Source: Hymenobacter glacieicola (lineage in GTDB: Bacteria; Bacteroidota; Bacteroidia; Cytophagales; Hymenobacteraceae). From it: a stretch of DNA of 64,000 bases. Positions within the stretch are counted from its first letter, which is position 1. Each line of letters opens with the position of its first letter. The notes beneath the pieces were generated by a model. The model had not been told where the DNA came from and did no database searches. It saw only the letters and a program-made list of their open reading frames with translations. A program made the translations under genes and the position numbers. The DNA lies in the NCBI RefSeq assembly GCF_014640315.1, contig NZ_BMGS01000011.1, forward strand, positions 58,125 to 122,124. The letters are read 5' to 3'. Positions 1-6,357 of the stretch are shown one piece after another.

Positions 1-146
1 ATAAGTGTCTCCATTTTCGGCTCAGAGCGCCCTTCTTCGTAGGCTCCCACACTAGGCCGGGCTAGCCCAAATAATTCGGCGAAAGCCGCCTGACTCAGCT
101 TTTTAACCGTTCTTATCTTGCGGATGTTCTTTCCGACGTGCGACAT
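1..146 (-). CDS. XRE-family HTH regulator, N-terminal part
   Basis: The minus strand reads MSHVGKNIRKIRTVKKLSQ and continues to the window edge, so only the first ~48 residues are present. The visible part is a lambda-repressor/Cro-type helix-turn-helix: helix 1 around residues 5-14, then the LSQAAFAELFGLARPSVGAY pattern for helices 2 and 3, followed by the EEGRSEP turn that is standard in this family. Such proteins are DNA-binding repressors or activators. It is transcribed away from the YbjN/PspA cluster, with about 200 bp between the two starts, so a divergent regulatory role is possible but not shown. The C-terminal domain lies outside the window. Confidence 0.85.
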   Translation of the reverse strand, partial: MSHVGKNIRKIRTVKKLSQAAFAELFGLARPSVGAYEEGRSEPKMETL

Positions 147-343
147 CGTATTAAAAAATATTTTCGCTCAAACTTTGAGCATATACTGAAACCTCAGTAC
201 CATTGCATCGTAAAGCTACCAGAATACCATGAACTGCTTCTCTGGACTCGGCTATTTTTTTGAGCCAAATTTATCAGCCGGTCCAAGCAGGTCAAGGTAG
301 GTAGCCGTCAGTTCGCTTTTCTCTTACTCCTTGTATCCGCTTT

Positions 344-742
344 ATGGCCAACCGCTACTTTACTGTTATCAAGGGCTTTTTGCTGGAATTGGGCTTCGAT
401 ATCCGCCACGAAGAGGCGGCGGCCAACGTTCTGGTGGTCAACAAGCTCGACCAGGGCATCCGGCACTTGGTGCTGAGCTGCGGCGAGCCGCTCCTGATTC
501 TGGAGCAGCACCTGCTGGATTTGCCGGGGCCCTCCTGCGAGGTGTACCAGCAACTGCTCCAGAAAAACCGCGACATCATCCACGGTGCTTTCGTGCTGGA
601 TGAGTCGGGCCGCAAGGTCATTTTCCGCGACACCCTACAACTCGAGCACCTCGACCGTCCCGAACTAGAGGCCGTGTTCAACTCCCTGGCTCTGCTGCTA
701 AGTGAATTCAGCGACGAGCTGATTGCCTTTTCCAAGGCCTAA
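344..742 (+). CDS. YbjN domain-containing protein
   Basis: A 132-residue soluble protein with no signal peptide or membrane segment. Its fold-level pattern fits the YbjN family, which is related to type III secretion chaperones (CesT/Tir-like): an N-terminal helix and strand, then NRDIIHGAFVLDESGRKVIF and DTLQLEHLDRPELEAVFNSL, the typical two central strands and long helix. The molecular role in this family is poorly known. Members are often found near membrane-stress genes. Here it is the first gene of a co-directional series ending in the giant ATPase and lies 134 bp upstream of PspA. A chaperone or adaptor role for the cluster is inference. Confidence 0.75.
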   Translation: MANRYFTVIKGFLLELGFDIRHEEAAANVLVVNKLDQGIRHLVLSCGEPLLILEQHLLDLPGPSCEVYQQLLQKNRDIIHGAFVLDESGRKVIFRDTLQLEHLDRPELEAVFNSLALLLSEFSDELIAFSKA

Positions 743-876
743 TCTTCGGCGAGGCGAAGCCTTGGTTTCGTCAGGCGCGGCCCCGGTTGTCAGTTGCGCC
801 CGGGCCTGTCGCCGCCCACCGGCATTTTTTGGATGCGGAGCCGGAGCTTCGCGCTACCCTTTGTTTATATACTGCT

Positions 877-1578
877 ATGAACCTCTTCACGCGTCTTTTC
901 AAAATTGGCCAGGCCGAAGCCCATTCGGCCGTTAATCAGCTGGAAGACCCCATCAAGCTCACGGAGCAAGCCTTGCGCGACCTGCGGCAGGACTTGGACA
1001 AGGCCCTGCACGCCCTGGCTGAAGTGAAGGCGCTGGCTATCCGCAGCCGTAACGAGGCCGAAACGGGGCGGGCACAGGCCCTCGAATACGAAGGCAAGGC
1101 CGTGCTGCTGCTGCAGAAGTCGGGCCGGCAGGAGCTGGCCCCGGCCGAAGCTGACCGCCTCGCCACCGAAGCCTTGACCAAAAAGGCCCAGCACGAGGCT
1201 CACACGGCCCGCGCCGCCCAGGAGCAGGAGAAATTTGAAGCGTCGGCCCGGCAGCTCGAGGAGAATGTGCAGCAGCTCAAGCAAACCATTTCGCAGTGGG
1301 ACAATGAGTTGCGTACGCTTAAAGCCCGCGTTACCGTTAGCGCGGCCACCAAGACCATCAACCAGCAGCTGGCCCAGCTTGATTCGTCGGGGACGGTGGC
1401 CCTGCTGGAACGCATGAAGGAAAAGGTAGCCACGGAGGAAGCCCTGGCGGAATCGTACGGACAGATTGCCCAGGACAACAAGTCCATCGACCAGGAAATC
1501 GACAAAGCCTTGGGCAAAGATGGCAGCAGCCAGGCTGCCACCGATTTGCAAGCCCTTAAAGCGAAGCTGGGGCTGTAA
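877..1578 (+). CDS. pspA: PspA/IM30 family membrane-stress protein
   Basis: A 233-residue PspA/Vipp1-family protein that begins MNLFTRLFKIGQAEAHSAVN, an N-terminal amphipathic helix used for membrane binding. The start at 877 is preferred over an in-frame one at 787 because homologues begin with this helix. The rest is almost entirely alpha-helical coiled coil, rich in Ala, Glu and Lys (LEDPIKLTEQALRDLRQDLD, a family signature after the first helix). PspA forms ESCRT-III-like polymers that stabilise damaged inner membranes. No PspB, PspC or PspF is nearby. Instead it neighbours YbjN, OB-fold membrane, flotillin and AAA+ genes, a combination known from bacterial envelope-stress neighbourhoods. 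Confidence 0.9.
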   Translation: MNLFTRLFKIGQAEAHSAVNQLEDPIKLTEQALRDLRQDLDKALHALAEVKALAIRSRNEAETGRAQALEYEGKAVLLLQKSGRQELAPAEADRLATEALTKKAQHEAHTARAAQEQEKFEASARQLEENVQQLKQTISQWDNELRTLKARVTVSAATKTINQQLAQLDSSGTVALLERMKEKVATEEALAESYGQIAQDNKSIDQEIDKALGKDGSSQAATDLQALKAKLGL

Positions 1579-1640
1579 TCTCAACGGCTTTGCCCCGGTT
1601 TTGCGCTACCCTTGCCCTCGTTATTCAACTACAAAACAGC

Positions 1641-1853
1641 ATGAATACCAGTGAGAAACTAGCGCATTACCTTGGCGCGCTGCTTGTTATTGCTACCGCG
1701 CTTGCCCGCGGCTTTCACTACCTCGAGGCCAAACAAGCTTCTCCGCCGCTGGTATTTGGCTTCCTGCTCATCGTGGGGGCGCAGAGGCAGTACATCAAGC
1801 GGCTGGAACGCCACGCGGCGGAGCCCAAAGCGCCTACCCAGCCGCTTCAATAG
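1641..1853 (+). CDS. Small membrane protein, first of a tandem pair
   Basis: A 70-residue protein starting MNTSEKLAHYLGALLVIATA. It has a hydrophobic segment at about residues 8-22, a second around 36-48, and a basic C-terminal tail (QYIKRLERHA), so two short membrane spans with cytoplasmic ends are likely. The next gene encodes a clear relative (shared MNT.EKL start, hydrophobic span, then a charged .RY..RL tail), so the two look like an old tandem duplication. Family unknown. It lies 62 bp after pspA and in the same direction, so a role with the PspA system is plausible but only from position. Confidence 0.65.
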   Translation: MNTSEKLAHYLGALLVIATALARGFHYLEAKQASPPLVFGFLLIVGAQRQYIKRLERHAAEPKAPTQPLQ

Positions 1854-1902
1854 TTACCCTAGAGGTTTCCTTAGTTCACTACCCGCAGCTACTACCCCAC
1901 CG

Positions 1903-2118
1903 ATGAATACCACTGAGAAATTGTTCCACTGGAGCGGGGTAGCCCTTCTTATCACGGCTATCTTGTTAAACCTGTTCCAGCAACTAGAGGCCCCTTCCGT
2001 GGTGCGCATGATGAGCACGGGCATAACCTTTTACGCGGTGGCAATGACGCGCTACACCCAGCGGTTAGCCCTTGAAAACAAAGCGCTTCGGGCGCCTAAA
2101 TCAGCGCCTCAGGCCTGA
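1903..2118 (+). CDS. Small membrane protein, second of a tandem pair
   Basis: A 71-residue protein starting MNTTEKLFHWSGVALLITAI. Two hydrophobic stretches (about residues 10-24 and 35-48) flank a short linker, and the tail TRYTQRLALENKALRAPK is basic. It is related to the protein encoded just upstream over most of its length, most clearly in the first 20 residues and in the segment before the tail. Start chosen at the ATG that aligns with the paralogue's start. The function is not recognised. It lies between pspA and the YqiJ-like gene, with intergenic gaps of 49 and 68 bp. Confidence 0.65.
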   Translation: MNTTEKLFHWSGVALLITAILLNLFQQLEAPSVVRMMSTGITFYAVAMTRYTQRLALENKALRAPKSAPQA

Positions 2119-2186
2119 GGGTATAGTGCAGCTTACCTGACTTTTTCAGTACTTTCCGCAGCAACACTCTGCCTGCCCCACCGACT

Positions 2187-2840
2187 ATGACCGAACTGCT
2201 GCACGCGGCGCTCCTGCCGCCTAATCTGCTGCCCACGGGCCTGCTGGTATTCGTGCTGCTGTACTGGCTGACGGTTATTGCGGGGCTACTCGATTTCAAG
2301 TCCCTGGACCTGGACGTGCACCACGACGCCGACTTGCACCACGCGCATGCTCACGCCTCCGGGGGCGTGGGGGTAAGCTGGCTGAATCATGCCCTGGCCT
2401 TTTTCAACTTGGGCCGGGTGCCGCTGATGGTGTTCGTGAGCTTTGTGGCCCTGCCGCTCTGGGTGGGTAGCATTCTGCTCAATTACTACCTGGGCAACAG
2501 CTCCTGGCAGCTGGGGTTACTGCTGCTGGTGCCGCTGCTGCTGCTGGCTCTGCTGGTGGCCAAAGTCCTGACCACGCCGTTCGTGCACCTGTTTGCCGCC
2601 TTCGATAAAGACCACCACGACGGCAGCCGGCCCCTGGGCAAGGTTTGCACTATTCTGCTGCCCGCCAGCCGGCAGCAGCTGGGCCAGGCCAGCGTACCAG
2701 TGCCCAACGGCGCCCCCCTAATGCTCAACGTGCGGGCAGCCGGCGCCACCACGCAGCTGCGCAAGGGCGACTCGGCCCTGGTGATTGATTATGATGAGCA
2801 GCGCCGCTGCTACGTAATTGAGCCGTACGAGGTGTCCTGA
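2187..2840 (+). CDS. YqiJ-like OB-fold membrane protein
   Basis: A 217-residue inner-membrane protein resembling E. coli YqiJ and NfeD-like proteins. It has an N-terminal hydrophobic segment (about residues 15-37), two more (about 75-97 and 104-127), and a soluble C-terminal beta domain of about 75 residues consistent with an OB fold (GKVCTILLP ... GDSALVIDYDEQRRCYVIEP). Proteins of this type are encoded next to flotillins and are thought to form membrane microdomain complexes with them, and here the YqiK-like flotillin follows 0.7 kb downstream. Unusual: the loop after the first span carries an aspartate/histidine-rich stretch (DVHHDADLHHAHAHA) that could bind metal. Confidence 0.8.
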   Translation: MTELLHAALLPPNLLPTGLLVFVLLYWLTVIAGLLDFKSLDLDVHHDADLHHAHAHASGGVGVSWLNHALAFFNLGRVPLMVFVSFVALPLWVGSILLNYYLGNSSWQLGLLLLVPLLLLALLVAKVLTTPFVHLFAAFDKDHHDGSRPLGKVCTILLPASRQQLGQASVPVPNGAPLMLNVRAAGATTQLRKGDSALVIDYDEQRRCYVIEPYEVS

Positions 2841-2880
2841 GTGCTAAATTCTGCTACCTTTAGCGCACGCTTTACTCGCC

Positions 2881-3276
2881 ATGAATCAGGGGTTTAGGTC
2901 TACGATAAGCTGGTGTTTTTTGGGGCCGAGCCTGGGCTTGCCGGCAGCTGGCGCATTTCTGCTGGGCCCGCCGTCTGCGGTCTGGCTGCTGGCTGGGGTA
3001 GCCGCCTTGGCGCTCTGTGTATATTGCCTTACCTACTATTCACTTACTTCTTATGTACTTTTAAGCAGAAGCAACTTTTTACCCTATCAACAAACAGGTC
3101 AAGCTATTAGCTACCCTAGGCCTACTACCCACAACCGCCTTAGTTCCCCGGCCCAGTCGCGCAGCCGACTGGAAACTTGCTACCACCAGGTCGGTACGGC
3201 GTGGGTTTTGCCCGCCAACCTGGCCGGCCCTGTAACGGAGTTAGTACAACGTAATGCTGCTATCCATCATGGTTGA
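2881..3276 (+). CDS. Hypothetical membrane protein
   Basis: A 131-residue protein of unknown family. The N-terminal half is hydrophobic, with two likely spans (about residues 8-30 and 33-60, the second ending in LTYYSLTSYVLLSR). The C-terminal half is polar and proline-containing, with a basic/serine-rich linker (RPTTHNRLSSPAQSRSRLET). It follows the YqiJ-like gene by 40 bp and continues the same direction. Its stop overlaps the start of a tiny downstream reading frame. Codon use resembles the neighbours except that it is less GC-rich in the middle. The coding call rests on length, position and a plausible membrane topology only. Confidence 0.5.
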   Translation: MNQGFRSTISWCFLGPSLGLPAAGAFLLGPPSAVWLLAGVAALALCVYCLTYYSLTSYVLLSRSNFLPYQQTGQAISYPRPTTHNRLSSPAQSRSRLETCYHQVGTAWVLPANLAGPVTELVQRNAAIHHG

Positions 3277-3382
3277 TTTGCTGGGTACTCTCAAAACGTT
3301 CTGGCACTGGCTGGGTAGCCTGCTGCTGGATGGCCTACTGGCCGATTTCTTTGCCTGGGTAGCCGAGTGGCTGTTTCCGTGA
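3269..3382 (+). CDS. Putative 37-residue hydrophobic microprotein
   Basis: An ATG at 3269 opens a 37-codon frame beginning MVDLLGTLKTFWHWLGSLLL and ending WVAEWLFP before a TGA. The peptide is one long hydrophobic or amphipathic helix with five tryptophans/aromatics near its ends, typical of small membrane-associated peptides. Its start overlaps the last codons of the preceding membrane-protein gene by 8 bp, the geometry of translational coupling. It lies 167 bp before the flotillin gene. Too short to assign by family; a chance frame cannot be excluded. Confidence 0.4.
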   Translation: MVDLLGTLKTFWHWLGSLLLDGLLADFFAWVAEWLFP

Positions 3383-3549
3383 GCCATACGCCGGCGCTGA
3401 GCCTACCCCATCTTTTTCTTCCGTAACACCCCTGCCGGCGGTTTCTACCCAGTGCAGACGGGCACCAGCATACCCAATTGTACCAATCCGCGCCCGAATT
3501 AGGGTGCGCTACCCCCGCATCTATTTCCTTACTCCTACTCCCTACTTCC

Positions 3550-5718
3550 ATGTTGGAACAACTCTCCCTGGCGGTGATTATCATCGTCGCCGTCCTGTTA
3601 TTGGGCTTTTTGGCCATTATTGCCCGCATGTACCAGAAGGCGGTGCAGGGCGAGGCCCTCGTGCGAACCGGCATGGGCGAAACCAAGGTTTCCTTTAGCG
3701 GCATCTTCATCGTGCCCATTCTCCACAAGATGGAGGTCATGGACATCAAGCTCAAAACCATCGTTATTGCCCGTGCCGGCTCCGAAGGGCTGGTCTGCAA
3801 AGACAACCTGCGGGCCGACGTGAAGGTAAATTTCTTCGTGCGCGTCAACAAAACCCACGACGACGTGCTGAACGTGGCCCAGAGCATTGGGGCCCACCGC
3901 GCCTCTGACCCCGCGGCCCTGGAGAACCTATTCGACGCCAAGTTCTCGGAAGCCCTCAAAACCGTAGGCAAGCACTTCGATTTCATTGAGTTGTATAACT
4001 CCCGCGAGCAGTTCAAGCAGGAAATCTTGCGCATCATCGGCACCGACCTCAACGGCTACGTCCTGGACGACTGCGCCATTGACTACCTGGAGCAAACCCC
4101 GCTGGCCGCGCTCAACCAAGACAATATTCTGGACGCCGAGGGCATCAAGAAGATTATTGCCCTGACCTCGGAGCAGAAAATTCAGGCCAACTCCATCCAG
4201 CGGGAGCAGCAGAAAACCATCAAGAAGCAGGACGTAGAGGCCCAGGAAACCATTTTGCAGCTGGAAAAGCAGTTGATTGAAAACCAGGAAAAGCAGAAGC
4301 GGGAGGTAGCCAACATTAAGGCGCGCGAAGCCGCAGAGGCCGAAAAAGTGCAGCAGGAGGAAACCCTCAAATCGGAGAAGGCGCGCATTGCTACCGAGGA
4401 AGAAGTGCGCATTGCTGAGCAAAATCGGGACCGGCAGGTACTGGTAGCCGAACGCAATAAGCAGCGCACCGACGCCGTGGAAACCGAGCGAGTAGCCCAG
4501 GCAAAAGCCCTGGAAGCCAACGAGCGGGAGCGTATTGTGGCCCTGGCCCAGATTGAAAAGGAAAAGGCCCTGGAGGAAGAGCGCAAGAACATCCAGACCA
4601 TTATCCGCGAAAGAATCTCGGTGGAAAAAGCCACGGTGCAGGAAGAAGAAAAAATCAAGGACACCCGTGCCCAGGCCCAAGCCGACCGCGAAAAGCTGGT
4701 GGCCCTGACTGCCGCCAAGCAGCAGGCCGAAGCCGCCACGGTGGCCCTGGTGGGCAACGCCGACATGGAGAAGCAAGCCGCCGAGTTCCGCGCCAAGCAG
4801 GCCCTGATTGATGCTGAGGCGGAAAAAGCTTCCGCCGAGTTCAAAGCCCAGGCCATCCGCACCTTGGCCGAAGCGGAAGCCAGCAAAGCCACGGCCGTGG
4901 GCCTGGCCGAAGCCCAGGTAATGCAGGCCAAAGCCACCGCCCGCCAGAAGGAAGGGGAAACCCAGGCCACCGTACTGCAACTTACCGCCGCCGCCGAAGC
5001 CCAGGCCATTCAAGCCAAAGCTGGGGCCCAAGCCGAAGCCGACGAGAAGCTGGGCTTGGTGGCCGCCAAAGTAAGCCGCGAAAAAGGCCTCGCCGACGCC
5101 TCCATCATTGAGGCCCGCGCCGATGCTGACCAGAAAAAGGGCCTGGCCGAAGCCGCCGTATCGGAACAGAAATTCGCGGTGGAAGCCAAGGGCATTGAAG
5201 CCAAGGCCGACGCCATGAAAAAGCTCGACGGCGTGGGCAAAGACCACGAGGAGTTCAAGCTGCGCCTCGACAAGGAGAAGTCGGTGGAGCTGGCCCAGAT
5301 CAGCATCCAAAAGGACATTGCCGCCTCCCAGGCCGACGTTATCGGCGAGGCCCTCAAAGCCGCCAAAATCGACATTGTGGGGGGCGAAACCATGTTCTTC
5401 GACCAGATTATCGGCTCCATCACCAAGGGCAAAATGGTGGACCGCGCCGTGCACAACTCCGAAGTGCTGGGTACCGTGAAAGACGCCTTCTTCTCCCTCG
5501 ACGGCGGTGGAGACTTCAAAACCAACCTCCGCCGCTTCGTCGACCAGTTCGGCCTTAGCAGTGAGGACATGAAGAACCTCAGCGTCTCGGCGCTGCTGCT
5601 CAAAATGATGAACCAAGCTGGCGACGACGCCACCCGCGCCACCATCACGCAACTAGCCGGCACGGCGCAGGTAATGGGCATCGGGGACAAGCCCGCCCGG
5701 ATGCTGGAGTTGAAGTAA
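3550..5718 (+). CDS. Flotillin / YqiK-like SPFH protein
   Basis: A 722-residue flotillin family protein. One membrane span at about residues 6-28 is followed by an SPFH (Band 7) domain to about 190, then a very long Ala/Glu/Lys coiled coil to about 590 with repeated AEAEKA- and EAQA-type heptads, and the conserved C-terminal flotillin region (IGEALKAAKIDIVGGETMFF at about 600-620). This is the YqiK architecture. Flotillins oligomerise in the inner membrane and organise microdomains. The start at 3550 puts the span at the N terminus; an upstream in-frame start at 3478 would add residues unlike the family. The YqiJ-like partner lies upstream, supporting a YqiJ/YqiK pair. Confidence 0.9.
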   Translation: MLEQLSLAVIIIVAVLLLGFLAIIARMYQKAVQGEALVRTGMGETKVSFSGIFIVPILHKMEVMDIKLKTIVIARAGSEGLVCKDNLRADVKVNFFVRVNKTHDDVLNVAQSIGAHRASDPAALENLFDAKFSEALKTVGKHFDFIELYNSREQFKQEILRIIGTDLNGYVLDDCAIDYLEQTPLAALNQDNILDAEGIKKIIALTSEQKIQANSIQREQQKTIKKQDVEAQETILQLEKQLIENQEKQKREVANIKAREAAEAEKVQQEETLKSEKARIATEEEVRIAEQNRDRQVLVAERNKQRTDAVETERVAQAKALEANERERIVALAQIEKEKALEEERKNIQTIIRERISVEKATVQEEEKIKDTRAQAQADREKLVALTAAKQQAEAATVALVGNADMEKQAAEFRAKQALIDAEAEKASAEFKAQAIRTLAEAEASKATAVGLAEAQVMQAKATARQKEGETQATVLQLTAAAEAQAIQAKAGAQAEADEKLGLVAAKVSREKGLADASIIEARADADQKKGLAEAAVSEQKFAVEAKGIEAKADAMKKLDGVGKDHEEFKLRLDKEKSVELAQISIQKDIAASQADVIGEALKAAKIDIVGGETMFFDQIIGSITKGKMVDRAVHNSEVLGTVKDAFFSLDGGGDFKTNLRRFVDQFGLSSEDMKNLSVSALLLKMMNQAGDDATRATITQLAGTAQVMGIGDKPARMLELK

Positions 5719-5746
5719 TAACTACTATCTAAGCTAAGGCCAGAAC

Positions 5747-5787
5747 CTAGCTCCCCTCCTCAGATGAGGAGGGGTTGGGGGTGGTTG
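5747..5787 (-). repeat. DUF559-associated palindromic repeat, copy 1 (inverted)
   Basis: Read on the minus strand it begins TCAACCACCCCCAACCCC and ends in CTAG. It contains a 10-bp perfect stem (CCCCTCCTCA with TGAGGAGGGG) and a 2-nt loop. It lies 28 bp after the flotillin stop codon, so as RNA it could also serve as a hairpin at the end of that transcript. It is in opposite orientation to copies 2 and 3. Confidence 0.8.
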
Positions 5788-5834
5788 AAAAACTAGAGCT
5801 AGAAACTAGAATTAGTCTGTCGTTCAACGATTGG

Positions 5835-5876
5835 TCAACCACCCCTAGCCCCTCCTTATCCAAGGAGGGGAACTAG
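5835..5876 (+). repeat. DUF559-associated palindromic repeat, copy 2
   Basis: Same 42-bp unit as the copies at 5747 and 6277 (TCAACCACCCCTAGCCCC at the start, AACTAG at the end). Its stem is CCCCTCCTT / AAGGAGGGG, so both arms differ from the other copies at matching positions and base pairing is kept. It ends 19 bp before the start codon of the DUF559 gene, where a hairpin could affect expression of that gene. Confidence 0.8.
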
Positions 5877-5895
5877 CCTCTGGACTTCTATAGCT

Positions 5896-6318
5896 ATGCC
5901 CGATACTAACCACATTCATAACCTAGGCTATCAAAAAGCTACCCGCCGGACACTTCGCAGCAACCTCACTCCTGCCGAAGCCCTACTTTGGAAAGCACTT
6001 CAGCGCAGCCAGCTAGCTGGCCGCAAGTTCCGCCGCCAGCATGGTATCGGACCGTACATAGTGGACTTCTACTGTCCAGCCGAAAAGCTGGTGGTGGAAC
6101 TGGATGGCGCCGGGCATTTCACGGCAAGCGGTGAGGCGCAGGATATGGAGCGGGACGCTTATCTGGGTAGTCTAAGCCTGAAAGTGTTGCGGTTTGAGAA
6201 TAAGCTAGTCGTGCAACATATAGATAGTGTACTGGCGGCTATTGAGGCCGCTTTTCAGAGTACCGTTCTACCTTCATCAACCACCCCTAGCCCCTCCTCA
6301 TCTGAGGAGGGGAACTAG
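5896..6318 (+). CDS. DUF559 endonuclease domain protein
   Basis: A 140-residue protein of the DUF559 family, whose members share the Vsr/restriction-endonuclease-like fold. The family pattern is clear: LTPAEALLWKALQ near residue 25, KFRRQHGIGPYIVDFYCP at about 45-62 with the conserved D, VVELDGAGH at about 67-75 with the E-x-D pair, and a final VLRFEN strand. These fit a PD-(D/E)xK-like active site. The last 14 codons, including the stop, are entirely the 42-bp repeat at 6277-6318, giving a tail STTPSPSSSEEGN that is not part of the fold. DNA cleavage has not been established for most members; a nicking role at the palindromes is inference. Confidence 0.85.
   Translation: MPDTNHIHNLGYQKATRRTLRSNLTPAEALLWKALQRSQLAGRKFRRQHGIGPYIVDFYCPAEKLVVELDGAGHFTASGEAQDMERDAYLGSLSLKVLRFENKLVVQHIDSVLAAIEAAFQSTVLPSSTTPSPSSSEEGN
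6277..6318 (+). repeat. DUF559-associated palindromic repeat, copy 3
   Basis: A 42-bp copy in direct orientation to the one at 5835 and inverted relative to the one at 5747. The stem is CCCCTCCTCA / TGAGGAGGGG with a TC loop. It encodes the C-terminal tail of the DUF559 protein, and its terminal CTAG supplies the TAG stop codon. It ends 39 bp before the ATG of the giant ATPase gene. Confidence 0.85.
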
Positions 6319-6357
6319 TTTCTAGCCTTAGCTCAAGCTGATGTTTGGGCTGCTTTT

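Larger units (their letters stand above)
5730..6335. mobile_element. Inverted-repeat element carrying a DUF559 nuclease
   Basis: A ~606-bp unit bounded by inverted repeats. The core of each end is a 41-42 bp palindromic repeat (5747-5787 and 6277-6318), and the similarity continues about 17 bp further outward: the left flank (5731-5746) and the right flank (6319-6335) are near-perfect inverse copies. A third copy of the 42-mer lies inside at 5835-5876, just ahead of the single gene. The unit lies precisely between the flotillin and ATPase genes without breaking either. No DDE or tyrosine transposase is present. Whether it moves, and whether the DUF559 protein moves it, is inference. Confidence 0.6.

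Noticed and set aside
3928..5652. Long minus-strand reading frame opposite the flotillin gene
   Set aside because: It is the antisense shadow of an Ala/Glu/Lys-rich coiled coil, full of Leu, Phe and Gly with no family pattern. The plus-strand flotillin is clear.
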